Assembly: GCA_004295045.1 (NCBI GenBank)
Contig: SHND01000019.1
Span: 1-64,000, forward strand
Origin: Chloroflexota bacterium
GTDB taxonomy: Bacteria > Chloroflexota > Anaerolineae > UBA4142 > SHND01
Length of the DNA: 64,000 bases
Direction of reading: 5' to 3'
A program made the position numbers and the translations under genes. This document shows positions 24,775-33,947 of this stretch, one piece after another. Every line of letters starts with the position of its first letter. Within the stretch, counting starts at the first letter, position 1. The notes beneath the pieces are model-generated. The model did not search any database. It was not told the origin of the DNA and saw only the letters and a list, made by a program, of their open reading frames with translations.

Positions 24775-26799
24775 TTGACAGTATCAGGCAACTCAATCGC
24801 TCCGCAACCCAAGAATGGCGCATCTCCCGCGCCGTTTTTGGCGCGCCCGCGCGCGCGTCGCTGGCTCGCGATGATTCTCATTTTATGGCTCGCGCTATTT
24901 TTGCGTGTGTGGCAATTGGACGTGCTGCCGCCAGGACTGCATTACGATGAAGCGTTCAACGGCACGATGGCGCGTAACGTGCTGCGCGGGATTGAGCGCC
25001 CGATTTTTTTCACCGCGAACTTTGGCGAAGAACCAATGCACATTTACACCGAAGCGATTTTGTTTTCAATTGTCGGTGAATCGCCTTGGACAATTCGACT
25101 TGTCTCGGCAATCTTTGGAGTGATTTTTGTCGCAGCATTGTACGCGTGTGCGCGCGCGTTTTTTCCGCGCTCGGATTGGATTGCGCTCGTTTCTGCATTC
25201 CTCGCGGCGACGCTGTATTGGGCAATCAATTTTTCGCGGATTGGAATTGAATCGAATAGCTTGCCGATGATGCTCACGTTGAGCGCCGCCGCGCTCGCAC
25301 ACGCGTATCGTAAAATGTCGTGGGGTTGGGTCATCGGCGCAGGTTTTCTGCTCGGCGCAGCTGTTTATACCTATCTCGCGTCGCGTCTGTGGCTCATCGC
25401 CGTTTTATTATGGTTCGCATATTTGGCGCTATTCCATCGAACCGCGCTACGCACAAATTTTTCAAAATGGTTCGCGATTGCAGCCGTCGCGCTCTTGACC
25501 CTTGCGCCGCTGATTTTCTTTTTCCTCCAAAATCCGATTGCGTTGAGCGGACGTTCGGGGACAGTCTTTACGCCCGAAACATTTTTGTTGAATCTCGCGC
25601 GCACAGCCGGCATGTTTTTCGTTTCCGGCGACCTCGACCCGCGCGATAATTTGCCGGGGCGTCCCGCGCTCGATGTGTTGCTCGCCATTTTTTTCGTAAT
25701 CGGTCTTGTGCTTTCGCTGGCGCGTTTTCGGAAACCCTTTTATGCCTTTCTGGTCATTTGGTTCGTCGTAATGTCTCTGCCCTCCGCGCTCACCGAATTC
25801 GCGCCCAATTTCCGACGCGCCATCGGCGCGATGCCCGCGGCGATTTTGTTTTGCGCGCTCGGTGTGGAATGGATTCGGTCAAAAATTTCAACCTTTAACC
25901 TTCAACCTTCGACATGGAAATACGCCGCTTTTTTCGTCCTCGCCGGAATTCTTGCTGTGAGCGCGTTTTGGAGTGCGCGGGCGTATTTTGTGGATTGGGC
26001 AGGCGGAACGGGATTGTTTTATTCGTTCGACGCCGGACTGCTTCAAGTGGGGCGCGCGCTGGCGGCGCGTCCCGCCGACGAACAGCTGTATCTCACACCC
26101 GATTACGACCAACATTACACAGTGATTTGGGCGCTGGATGGGCGGCATCTTTCTTCATTCGATGGACGACGCGCGTTGGTGCTGCCCGATTCAAGTCGCG
26201 CGGCGACTTATGGTATTATCGCCGTTGAAGACGCGCGCACACAATCGGCGCTTGGACAAGCGTTTGCGGGTTCCGAACTTCCTACAAGTATCGTCAATGC
26301 GGGTGAAAGTCGAACGTATGCAACACTTTTGACTTTTCCGATAGGATCGCGCCTCGAGGAATCCATTCCAAAATCGGTTCTCGCGCGCGCCGACGCGTTC
26401 GCCGCGCTGACCAAGGCAGGGCTCCTTGCGCCAACCTTCGCGCGCGAGGAAAAAGTTCAAGTTGAATTGCAGTGGCGCGCCGCAAAATCTGCTCCGCAAA
26501 ATTACACAGTGTCCGTGCAGTTGATCGGACCGCCCAATCCCGCGACAGGTTCGAGGTTATGGGCGCAGCACGATGAACAGCCCGCCGCAGGCACGTACCC
26601 AACGATGGATTGGCAGCCCGGCGAAGAGATTCTGGAAACGTACACCTTGAAAATTCCGCGCGACGCGCCAGCCGGCAGTTATCAGATTCAGGTTGGAATG
26701 TACCTTCTTGAAACAGGCGAGCGTGTGCCGCTATTTCAAGAAAATGGAACGCGCATCGAGAATGACGCGCTCATCATTGGTTCTTTTGACTTGAAATGA
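24775..26799 (+). CDS. Membrane glycosyltransferase, GT39/PMT family
   Basis: 674 residues. A short cytoplasmic N-terminus is followed by about 11 membrane helices. The first extracytoplasmic loop has GLHYDEAFNG, where the Asp-Glu pair is the catalytic signature of PMT/ArnT-like transferases that use lipid-linked sugars. Residues from about 400 form an exported beta-rich domain. The TTG start at 24775 is uncertain, and ATG codons lie further in. A four-unit heptamer repeat at 25888-25915 is read in frame as part of the loop FNLQPST. Acceptor and donor are unknown. Confidence 0.85.
   Translation: MTVSGNSIAPQPKNGASPAPFLARPRARRWLAMILILWLALFLRVWQLDVLPPGLHYDEAFNGTMARNVLRGIERPIFFTANFGEEPMHIYTEAILFSIVGESPWTIRLVSAIFGVIFVAALYACARAFFPRSDWIALVSAFLAATLYWAINFSRIGIESNSLPMMLTLSAAALAHAYRKMSWGWVIGAGFLLGAAVYTYLASRLWLIAVLLWFAYLALFHRTALRTNFSKWFAIAAVALLTLAPLIFFFLQNPIALSGRSGTVFTPETFLLNLARTAGMFFVSGDLDPRDNLPGRPALDVLLAIFFVIGLVLSLARFRKPFYAFLVIWFVVMSLPSALTEFAPNFRRAIGAMPAAILFCALGVEWIRSKISTFNLQPSTWKYAAFFVLAGILAVSAFWSARAYFVDWAGGTGLFYSFDAGLLQVGRALAARPADEQLYLTPDYDQHYTVIWALDGRHLSSFDGRRALVLPDSSRAATYGIIAVEDARTQSALGQAFAGSELPTSIVNAGESRTYATLLTFPIGSRLEESIPKSVLARADAFAALTKAGLLAPTFAREEKVQVELQWRAAKSAPQNYTVSVQLIGPPNPATGSRLWAQHDEQPAAGTYPTMDWQPGEEILETYTLKIPRDAPAGSYQIQVGMYLLETGERVPLFQENGTRIENDALIIGSFDLK
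25888..25915 (+). repeat. Heptamer repeat inside the GT39 gene
   Basis: Four units of 7 bp: TCAACCT, TTAACCT, TCAACCT, TCGACAT. They are in frame within an extramembrane loop. Confidence 0.75.
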
Positions 26800-26980
26800 G
26801 CGCATTTCGCAGTTGAACCGCCTGCCGATAAAAAACGTTTGGTATGTGCTATGCACAACATTCGTGTGATTTGGCAGCTGTGATCTGCAAAATGATCTTG
26901 CGTTCGGAATCGTGACCAAAGCTGCGTCGTCAAGAATTTTTCGAACGCTGCTGTATCTCTTTACAATTCATGGAGGATGG

Positions 26981-27628
26981 ATGGACGATCTTGGAAGTTA
27001 TCGCGTGCCGCGTGAACCGGAAATGGGACGCGAAGTACGTTTGGAAACACGCCGCTCCGCCAATCGCACTGCCCTCTTGGCACTTGGCGGCATTCTGCTG
27101 CTCTGCGTTTGCATGTGCGCGGGCTTTGCCCTCTTGCTGAGCCAGACCGGATTCAATCCGTTGGGCGACACGGCAATCAATCTGCTTGGCAATGAAGCGA
27201 CAGCCACCCCGCGCGCTTCTGCAAAAGGAACGCCAACACTGGTCCCCTACGGAAAATCGGCGCGCAGTGACAATGGTCTGCGTGTGACCGTCACTGCTTT
27301 TATGCGCCCGCTGGCTGCGGAAGATGTAGAAATTCCCGATGGACAGGAATTGGCGTTGGTGACAGTTCGAATTGACAATTCGCGCACCACCGGCGCGCCG
27401 CTGAAATTCGATCCTGAAGAATTCGCGTTGGTCTCCCCGGAGGGTGACCATTTTGCAGTCAACGTCGGCGGGATCACCACAGGGGAAAATCTCAAAGCCG
27501 GTGAAGTGAACCCCGGTGCTGACGTAAAAGGCGATCTGATTTTCTATGTCTATTCCGATGTTCCCGACTTGCAGCTCGCGTGGACCTCGGCGGACGGCAA
27601 GACGCGTTTGTTCCGCTTGACGCGCTGA
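26981..27628 (+). CDS. Membrane-anchored DUF4352-like protein
   Basis: 215 residues from the ATG at 26981, with GGAGG just upstream. One membrane helix (about 32-54, with CVCMC in it) and an exported Ig-like domain (75-210) with TVTAFMRPL, PDGQELALVTVRIDNS and a PGADVKGDLIFYV ending. This is the pattern of DUF4352/TeM-like domains. Such proteins are common in Chloroflexota and Firmicutes and have unknown function. It is followed after 1 bp by the YfhO gene. Confidence 0.75.
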   Translation: MDDLGSYRVPREPEMGREVRLETRRSANRTALLALGGILLLCVCMCAGFALLLSQTGFNPLGDTAINLLGNEATATPRASAKGTPTLVPYGKSARSDNGLRVTVTAFMRPLAAEDVEIPDGQELALVTVRIDNSRTTGAPLKFDPEEFALVSPEGDHFAVNVGGITTGENLKAGEVNPGADVKGDLIFYVYSDVPDLQLAWTSADGKTRLFRLTR

Positions 27629-27629
27629 G

Positions 27630-29960
27630 ATGATCCTCATTGCTGCGGCAGTCGTCTGGCTGCTGATTCTGTTGTATGTCACCCTTACGCCGCGTCCCTC
27701 GACGATCTTTGGGACGCGGCGTAACGCGCAGTACGATTTATTTGCATTTGGCGCGTTGGGCATCCTGACGGTCGGATTCTTTTGGCAGCTCCTCTTTACG
27801 CCGAATGCGTTTATGCCTGCGGGGGGGGGTGACCTCGCGGGCTTTTTGTATCCCACGTACCATTTCGCGCAAGAATGGCTGATGCGCGGCGTAATACCGC
27901 TTTGGAATCCGTACATTTTCGGCGGCTCTCCTTTCGTCGGCGATATTCAAACCGCGCTCTTTTATCCGTTCAATCTTTTCACCTACGTTCTCTCGAATCC
28001 AATTCAATATCGCGATCTCGAATATCTCTCCATTCTGCACTTTTACGTCGCGGGCGCGGGAATGTACGCGCTCTTGCGATATGGACCGCTAACGCCCGAA
28101 CGCCGTCCACTGAATCGTTTCGCGTGCCTCGCGGGCGCCATCGCCTTTGCGTTTTCCGATTTTTTTGTCACCCATTTTGGAAATTTAAATTTGATTGCCG
28201 TCGCGGCGTGGCTTCCGTTGATTTTTTTGTTTTTTGCGCTCGCGCTCGAAGCGGCAATAGCGACGCTGCCGAATCTGAAAGCGGCGCGCAACAAGTCGCT
28301 TGTCTATGCACTCGTCAGCGGAATATTGCTCGCCCTCGCTTTTTTCGCGGGGCATATTCAGCCCTTTCTCTTTATCCTTCTCACCCTCGCACTCTACGCG
28401 GGATACATGATTCTCTTGCATCGCGCGCAGTGGCAAGCGCTTGCGATTCTTGCATTGATCACGTGTGCAGTGGGTGTGGCATTGAGCGCGATTACATTGC
28501 TCCCCGCGTTGGAATTGACGCGCGTGTCCGTCCGCAGCGCGTTTACGTATCAGGATGCAGCACAATTTTCTGTGCCGCCAATTGAATTGATCGGAATATT
28601 TGTGCCGGGCTTTTTTGGGCGCGGTCCCGAAAACGCGTGGGGTCCCTGGGCGCGCGTCGAGGTCGGATATCTCGGTATTTTTCCCTTGCTCCTCGCGTTG
28701 TTTGCAATCATTCTGCGGCGCAACACCAAGACGCTGTTTTTTGTTTTGCTCGGCGTTGTGGGCATGCTGCTTGCGCTTGGCGGTTACGCAATTTTACACG
28801 GCTGGCTCTTTCAATTTGTCCCCGGCTTTGGACAATTGCGCGCGCCGGCACGTTTTATCTTGCTGCTCGATTTTGGTTTGGCGGTTTTGTGCGCGATCGG
28901 TTTCGACGCGCTCGTGTCGCCAATGAGCGACGCGGCACGCCAATCTTTTCAGCGCGTCGTGCGCAGCGGCGCGTGGATTGCATTGATCGTTGCACTTGTG
29001 AGCGGCGCGTTGGCGTCGGGTATTTTGATTCTGGGTCAAGGACAAGACCCCGCGTTGTTTCAACGCATTGCGAATGCGGCGAACGCGCTCGGCTTTTTTA
29101 TTTTGCTGCTCGCGTTTGCCTTTGCCCTCTTGATCATTCGCGCGCGCGATTGGCTCTCTGCGCGCGCGTGGTCGTGGCTGGCGCTCGCGCTAATTTTTTT
29201 CGATCTGTTCTCACTCGGCGCGTATATTGATGTGGGCAGCAGCGATCCAACGCTCGGCTATCAACGCGCGGACATTGTAGAGTTTCTGAAGAATAATTCC
29301 GGACTCGCGCGGATTGATTCGCGGACGGATGTGGAGGGATTGTGGCGTCCCGACACGGGATTGCTCTATGGATTGCAGGACGTGTACGGAGACAATCCCC
29401 TCGTGCTGAACGATTTCAACAGCTATTGGGAAAACGTTGGCGGGCGCGATTCCAACGCGTATCAACTGTTGAATGTGAAATATGTTTTGACGCGACGCGG
29501 CACGCCCATGCCATCCAATTTCGCCAGTGCGTTTGAAGGCGGCGGCGGCATCACCGTTTGGGAGAATCAAAGCGCCGCGCCGCGCGCGTGGTTTGCCGCA
29601 GATGCGCGTGTGATTGAGGACGGAATCGAATTGACCACTACGCCCGCCGCCGCTCAAGTCGTCACGATCACGGGATACGGTCCGAATGAAATCGTCGCGC
29701 AAGTGAACGCGAGCCAAGCTGGCTATTTGGTCTTGAGTGAGATGTTTGTAAATGGGTGGCGCGCGTTCGTAGATGGGCAGGAAGTTCCGGTCGTTCGCGC
29801 GAATCAATTATTCCGCGCGATTCCGCTTGCAGCGGGTGCGCACCAAGTGCAAATGATTTATGATCCCCCGTCGTTCAAAATCGGCGCAATCATCAGCGGT
29901 ATTACACTTGTGTTCGTGCTTGGCGTGTTGGGCTGGCTAGCCCTTCGCCGACAGAAATAA
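27630..29960 (+). CDS. YfhO-family polytopic membrane protein
   Basis: 776 residues with about 12 membrane helices through residue 560, then a C-terminal exported domain (570-745) and a final helix. The signature GDLAGFLYPTYHFAQ and PLWNPYIFGGSPF fits YfhO (PF09586), a GT-C-like fold implicated in glycosylating lipoteichoic acids or other surface polymers. The C-terminal segment SEMFVNGWRAFVDGQEV is conserved in the family. An eight-base G run at 27823-27830 does not break the frame. It probably works in envelope glycosylation with the upstream GT39 enzyme. Confidence 0.85.
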   Translation: MILIAAAVVWLLILLYVTLTPRPSTIFGTRRNAQYDLFAFGALGILTVGFFWQLLFTPNAFMPAGGGDLAGFLYPTYHFAQEWLMRGVIPLWNPYIFGGSPFVGDIQTALFYPFNLFTYVLSNPIQYRDLEYLSILHFYVAGAGMYALLRYGPLTPERRPLNRFACLAGAIAFAFSDFFVTHFGNLNLIAVAAWLPLIFLFFALALEAAIATLPNLKAARNKSLVYALVSGILLALAFFAGHIQPFLFILLTLALYAGYMILLHRAQWQALAILALITCAVGVALSAITLLPALELTRVSVRSAFTYQDAAQFSVPPIELIGIFVPGFFGRGPENAWGPWARVEVGYLGIFPLLLALFAIILRRNTKTLFFVLLGVVGMLLALGGYAILHGWLFQFVPGFGQLRAPARFILLLDFGLAVLCAIGFDALVSPMSDAARQSFQRVVRSGAWIALIVALVSGALASGILILGQGQDPALFQRIANAANALGFFILLLAFAFALLIIRARDWLSARAWSWLALALIFFDLFSLGAYIDVGSSDPTLGYQRADIVEFLKNNSGLARIDSRTDVEGLWRPDTGLLYGLQDVYGDNPLVLNDFNSYWENVGGRDSNAYQLLNVKYVLTRRGTPMPSNFASAFEGGGGITVWENQSAAPRAWFAADARVIEDGIELTTTPAAAQVVTITGYGPNEIVAQVNASQAGYLVLSEMFVNGWRAFVDGQEVPVVRANQLFRAIPLAAGAHQVQMIYDPPSFKIGAIISGITLVFVLGVLGWLALRRQK

Positions 29961-29993
29961 AAAACTCGTCGCCGGGGCGACGAGTTTTTTATT
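29961..29993. terminator. Bidirectional terminator between yfhO-like gene and ccmG
   Basis: 13-bp stem (29961-29973 with 29976-29988) with A-rich and T-rich flanks on both strands, between convergent genes. Confidence 0.9.
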
Positions 29994-30573
29994 GTTTGAG
30001 TAATTCTTCAATCCGCGCGATCAACACTTGTTCCGGCACCGGTCCGATCCAATTTCCTTTTACGCGTCCATTTTGATCAATGCCTTGCAGCAACTTGCCA
30101 TCGCGATCAATAAAATACGTTTCGGGAACCCCCGAAATTCGAAACGCTTGCGAAATACGCGTCCCCAAGTCAGGTCCGTTTGGATACGTTTGTTGAAACT
30201 CGGCGATGAATTTTTTCGCATCCATTTCCGTATCCACGTAATCTACGCCCAAAACGATCAAGCCGCGCTCGCGATATTTCTCCCACGCGCGCTGTAACGC
30301 GGGCGCCTCGTCGCGGCAGGGGATGCACCACGACGCCCAAAAATTGACGACGACCGGTTTGCCGCGCAATTCCGCAAGTTTGTAGGTTTGACCGTCAAAG
30401 GTGGTCAATGAAAAATCGGGCGCGGAACCTGACGCGAGCGGCGGCGCGCCGCGCGTGCGCACCGCGATCGCCAAAACGGCAAGCAAGCCAATGATCAACA
30501 GCGCGATGATTCCAAAAATGATGAGCGTAGGAGTACGCTTTTTCTGTGGCGTTTGCAAAACGGTTTCAGTCAT
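29989..30573 (-). CDS. ccmG: Thiol:disulfide interchange protein, CcmG/ResA type
   Basis: 194 residues from the ATG at 30573, 8 bp inside ccmH. An N-terminal membrane anchor (about 16-40) and an exported thioredoxin fold with VVNFWASWCIPC (active Cys pair), a GVPETYFID cis-Pro loop, and the family's central insert. It reduces apocytochrome c cysteines before heme attachment. It forms an operon with ccmH. No ccmF or ccsA lies in this window. Confidence 0.9.
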   Translation of the reverse strand: MTETVLQTPQKKRTPTLIIFGIIALLIIGLLAVLAIAVRTRGAPPLASGSAPDFSLTTFDGQTYKLAELRGKPVVVNFWASWCIPCRDEAPALQRAWEKYRERGLIVLGVDYVDTEMDAKKFIAEFQQTYPNGPDLGTRISQAFRISGVPETYFIDRDGKLLQGIDQNGRVKGNWIGPVPEQVLIARIEELLKQ

Positions 30574-31084
30574 TTTCTTCAAGGTTGCGAAACTCGCGTT
30601 CGACGCGCGAGCGATAAGGATCGGATGTTGCAAGTTGCGAGTCGGCAGTGGGAGCCGGATGTCTGGTCCGACGCTGTGCGAAAAGGTACAACGCCGCCGC
30701 GCCCGCGCTCACAGCAAAGGCAGGCAAGGCGTACACGATTAGATTAAACCCTTCGGCGCGCGGCGCGCCGAGAACGCGTTCGCCATATTGTTCCACAAAA
30801 TATGCTTTGATTTGTACAGCTGTCTGTCCCTCGCTCAATTTTTGTTTGATCAGCGCGCGCCATTGGTAACACGCCTGCGTATCACACACATCGAGCGGCA
30901 CGCCCGGGCATACGGGACAATACAAACCTTTTGCAACGCGCAAAGTCTCCGCGTCCAAATCAGCTGACGCAGCGGACGCCAAATAATTCGCGTTCGGCGC
31001 GACAAGAAAAGCCAGCATCACAAAGAGCGCAATGCCGACGACGAGGAAAATTCCGAGCGCAATCCAATAACTTTTATTCATCAC
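30566..31084 (-). CDS. ccmH: Cytochrome c-type biogenesis protein CcmH
   Basis: 172 residues. N-terminal membrane helix (about 7-30), periplasmic helical domain with the redox motif LYCPVCPG (usually LRCPVCQ), then an extra Cys pair (DVCDTQAC), and a second helix (about 113-135). The C-terminal 35 residues include a stretch encoded by heptamer repeats (30616-30657). CcmH works with CcmG and CcmF in heme ligation to apocytochrome c. Confidence 0.88.
   Translation of the reverse strand: MMNKSYWIALGIFLVVGIALFVMLAFLVAPNANYLASAASADLDAETLRVAKGLYCPVCPGVPLDVCDTQACYQWRALIKQKLSEGQTAVQIKAYFVEQYGERVLGAPRAEGFNLIVYALPAFAVSAGAAALYLFAQRRTRHPAPTADSQLATSDPYRSRVEREFRNLEEND
30616..30657 (-). repeat. Heptamer repeat inside the ccmH 3' end
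   Basis: Six 7-bp units on the plus strand, among them TGTTGCA, AGTTGCG, AGTCGGC and AGTGGGA. They encode a Ser/Thr/Ala/Pro-rich cytoplasmic tail. Confidence 0.6.
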
Positions 31085-31131
31085 AAATCACGTATCGCTA
31101 ATTCCATTTCACTCTTTCAACTTGAAGGCAA

Positions 31132-31159
31132 GCATTTTGCATTTTGCATTCTGCATTCA
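31132..31159 (+). repeat. Heptamer array between ccmH and the GT2 gene
   Basis: Four units: GCATTTT, GCATTTT, GCATTCT, GCATTCA. The last unit contains the stop codon of the minus-strand GT2 gene. Confidence 0.85.
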
Positions 31160-32422
31160 GCGCACCCCTTCCCACGCCCACGGCACGTACGTTTCCCACA
31201 AATGGAGGAGGTACGGCTTTTCGATGGCAAATTGACGCGCCTGTTCCTGAACCGCGTTTTCTACGGCGATCGGTTCTAAATTCGTTTCGCGCATGATCGT
31301 CGCGCAGCGCGCGTAATAGAGTGGCAGCAGCGCGGCGACAATTTTATCGGGATCGCCTTCGCCTTGATTGTACACCGTCGCGAAATCGTACACGGTGCGC
31401 GCCCACAATTTTGAACCAAAGCGCGTTGCGCCGTCAGGGCTTTCGCTCAAATCGCGAATGGCATTGCGCGTGGAAGGCGTCAGCGCGCTTTTCCACAGAC
31501 GCGCATAGCGGCGTGAACCCGCGACAAACGCATCACCCAACGCGGCGCTCGTCACCGTCGGAAGCCAAGGGTGCAGCACGTCCGAAACCACGCCGTTGCC
31601 AAAAAAGGGCGCCGTGCGCGATTGCTGCCCCTCTTGCCAGCGGCGCTTGTAAATGTCCATCAAGCGAAAGAGTGTGCCAATGGCTTGGACAAAGGTCGGA
31701 TCGAATGACAATAAAAGTTCGCGGCTGTCATCCAACTTGACGCCGAGCCGCACCTGACACATTTTCACGTTTTCGTTGATCGCTACGGTCGTCAGCCAAA
31801 TGTCAACGCCGTGCCGCGCGACATCCGTCTCCCACACATCGCGCGCGCTGATCCGCTGTGCAAGCTCTGCGCTCAAGGCATACTCGCCGCCCATCGGCTG
31901 GCGCACATCGGCGCCGTAGAGCAGCTTGGTGAGAGGGTACGCGAGCAGATCCGTCATTGCGCCGTCGGGCAATGGACGAAGATAGTGCGGAATCGCAAGT
32001 TGATATTGATTGTCCAAAATGGGACGCGCCAGTTTTTCCACCCAATCGGGTGTCATGGATTGCAAATCCGCTTCGAGGATAACGATGACGCGCGCGCGCA
32101 GGGCACGCGCAATTTCAAAAATTCCGCGCACGGCGCTGCCTTTGCCCTGCACACCTTGATAACTCGTGACGACGCGCTTGACGTTCGTGGGCAGATGGGT
32201 CTGATTTGCAACGGCGAGGGTGTCATCGGGCGAACCACCGTCCACAATTGTGATAACAGTTTTCAGTCCTGCGAAATCGCGCGCCAAACCTTCCGCGACA
32301 GTTTTCATCACCAATGGGAGCGTGCGCGCGTGTTTGTAGGTGGGAATGCCCACAACAATATCCACCGTCCCAACATCCAAGAGACGGCGCTGTGCATCGA
32401 GACGAAGCGAGGTTTCAAGCAT
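31157..32422 (-). CDS. GT2-like glycosyltransferase, glucosyl/mannosylglycerate synthase type
   Basis: 421 residues. GT-A fold: VVGIPTYKHARTLPLV at the N-terminus, DGGSPDDT, and the metal-binding EADLQSMTPDW (around 118-128, in place of a plain DxD). The GGEYALS and ETDVARHGVDIWL segments follow, as in glucosyl-3-phosphoglycerate or mannosylglycerate synthases. The C-terminal 200 residues are helical. It might make a compatible solute such as glucosylglycerate, an inference from resemblance. It is followed by a sugar-binding lipoprotein upstream on the same strand. Confidence 0.8.
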   Translation of the reverse strand: MLETSLRLDAQRRLLDVGTVDIVVGIPTYKHARTLPLVMKTVAEGLARDFAGLKTVITIVDGGSPDDTLAVANQTHLPTNVKRVVTSYQGVQGKGSAVRGIFEIARALRARVIVILEADLQSMTPDWVEKLARPILDNQYQLAIPHYLRPLPDGAMTDLLAYPLTKLLYGADVRQPMGGEYALSAELAQRISARDVWETDVARHGVDIWLTTVAINENVKMCQVRLGVKLDDSRELLLSFDPTFVQAIGTLFRLMDIYKRRWQEGQQSRTAPFFGNGVVSDVLHPWLPTVTSAALGDAFVAGSRRYARLWKSALTPSTRNAIRDLSESPDGATRFGSKLWARTVYDFATVYNQGEGDPDKIVAALLPLYYARCATIMRETNLEPIAVENAVQEQARQFAIEKPYLLHLWETYVPWAWEGVR

Positions 32423-32452
32423 AAATGATAATGAGATTCGTGAACTCGACCT

Positions 32453-33751
32453 TTATTGAGTAACGGACTGCGCCGCGCGAAACGCGGCATCGTCCGGCGC
32501 AAGTTCTCCGTTCAACACAGCTTCGACCGCGCTCTGCCATGCGTCCGCGTATGGCGCTTGCTGTGAAAACGTTGGCGCAACCAGCGCATCCTGAAATAAC
32601 TTCCAAAGCAAGTCCGCGTACGCGGATGGTTCAATCGCTTGCGCGAACGCGCCCTTGCTCGCAGGAATCATGCGCGCCGCATTTGCCCATTCCCCCATGT
32701 GTGCGGGATCAATCATCCACGCGAGATATTGCGCGGCGGCATCTTGTTTGGTTGCATCACGGTTTAAGATAACAAAACTCCAGCCGGATACCATTGTCGT
32801 CGCGCGCCCATCGCGCGTGGGAATCGGCGCGGCGAGCGCGTTGGGCAGACGACTGCGCTCAATCATAAAGTCACGCGCGCGCACCTGCGCCATCGGCGTT
32901 TGTCCCGTGACAAAGAGCGGCATCACTTCACGCGCTGACTTTATCAGCGCAGTGTTTTCGTTGAGATTTCCATTCGCGCGGGCGCGCTGATAATAGTCCA
33001 GAATGGATTGCATCACGCTCGTATCCAGCACGGGGTGTTCTTGGGGTTCCAGCGAGCCGCCATTTTCCAAATAGTGAAACAGAAATGTATCGGTACTGTC
33101 CGCCGCGAACGCGAATTGTGTTGTATTCGTGAGAACGTCTTGCCATGAAAGCGGCGGAGCTGCAACGCGCTGTGAATCATACACGAGATGTTCGGTGTCG
33201 AGCGTCAGCGGCTGGTTGTCCCACACGCCCGCGCGTCGCGCAATCCTTTGCGCAGGCGGAAACAGGTCCCAGTACGCGCCCGATGGTAAATCGCGCTGCA
33301 GCGGCTGCAGCAGCGACAATTTTTCAAGTTGATCGAGTTCACGTGAATCTACAATCGCGGCATCGGGCAAACGGTCGGGCAGCAGCTCGTCGAGCTGGGT
33401 GAGCCAATCTACAATGCCGCCTTTGCCATAGGGCGTCTTGAGCACATAGTTCAGTTTGATATTTGGATGGGCGGCTTGAAATTCCGCGATCTGTTTTTCG
33501 AGAATGTCGCCGCCGCGTTCCGCCCCGGTTGCGAATTCTTCGGGTACCCAAAGAGTCAAAACTGTTGGCTCTGACGCATCGGCGGTTTCAGCGGATGTTG
33601 GCACGGGAGCACGCGTCGCAAGGGTAGGCGAGGCAATTGGCACTGGAACGAAAGGCGTTGCGGCAGCCACAGAGGGGGGAGGATTATTTGTACCGCACGC
33701 TGCGAGCCAGACCAAAAAACCAAGCAACCAAATTTCGTACCCGACGCGCAT
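32453..33751 (-). CDS. Extracellular solute-binding lipoprotein (sugar type)
   Basis: 432 residues from the ATG at 33751. Lipoprotein signal with WLAAC (lipobox Cys about 19), a Pro/Ala/Thr linker, then a type 1 solute-binding fold: VLTLWVPEEF, IAEFQAAHPNIKLNYV, ending with TFSQQAPYADAW. This family feeds ABC importers for oligosaccharides. No permease or ATPase gene is nearby, so its partner is elsewhere. The TATAAT box is 8 nt before the ATG, giving a likely leaderless mRNA. Confidence 0.88.
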   Translation of the reverse strand: MRVGYEIWLLGFLVWLAACGTNNPPPSVAAATPFVPVPIASPTLATRAPVPTSAETADASEPTVLTLWVPEEFATGAERGGDILEKQIAEFQAAHPNIKLNYVLKTPYGKGGIVDWLTQLDELLPDRLPDAAIVDSRELDQLEKLSLLQPLQRDLPSGAYWDLFPPAQRIARRAGVWDNQPLTLDTEHLVYDSQRVAAPPLSWQDVLTNTTQFAFAADSTDTFLFHYLENGGSLEPQEHPVLDTSVMQSILDYYQRARANGNLNENTALIKSAREVMPLFVTGQTPMAQVRARDFMIERSRLPNALAAPIPTRDGRATTMVSGWSFVILNRDATKQDAAAQYLAWMIDPAHMGEWANAARMIPASKGAFAQAIEPSAYADLLWKLFQDALVAPTFSQQAPYADAWQSAVEAVLNGELAPDDAAFRAAQSVTQ

Positions 33752-33759
33752 CAAACGCG

Positions 33760-33768
33760 ATTATAGCA
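33760..33768 (-). promoter_or_regulatory. Extended -10 of the solute-binding protein gene
   Basis: On the minus strand TGCTATAAT, with TATAAT at 33760-33765 and the ATG 8 nt further on. The start point would fall on or next to the ATG. Confidence 0.6.
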
Positions 33769-33801
33769 TGGACGTTGGGGGGGGCAAAAATTTTTTCTGC
33801 T

Positions 33802-33829
33802 TTCGGATTTTCGATTTTCGATTTGGCGC
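33802..33829 (+). repeat. Heptamer repeat upstream of the solute-binding gene
   Basis: TTCGGAT, TTTCGAT, TTTCGAT, TTGGCGC. A short GGGGCAA-type palindrome (33837-33867) follows. The 196-bp gap 33752-33947 otherwise shows no gene. Confidence 0.7.
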
Positions 33830-33947
33830 CGCACGTAGGGGCAATGGTCCCTCCTTGCCCTGTCAAGAATCGTGGAACGTCCAACCCGCCGCATTGGAGG
33901 CGTTCTCTCCCATGTAGCAGGCGTTCTCTAACGCCGATGGAAGCGAA

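Noticed and set aside
27823..27830. Homopolymer frameshift in the YfhO-like gene
   Set aside because: The eight-G run looks risky, but the open frame and family motifs continue on both sides without a break.
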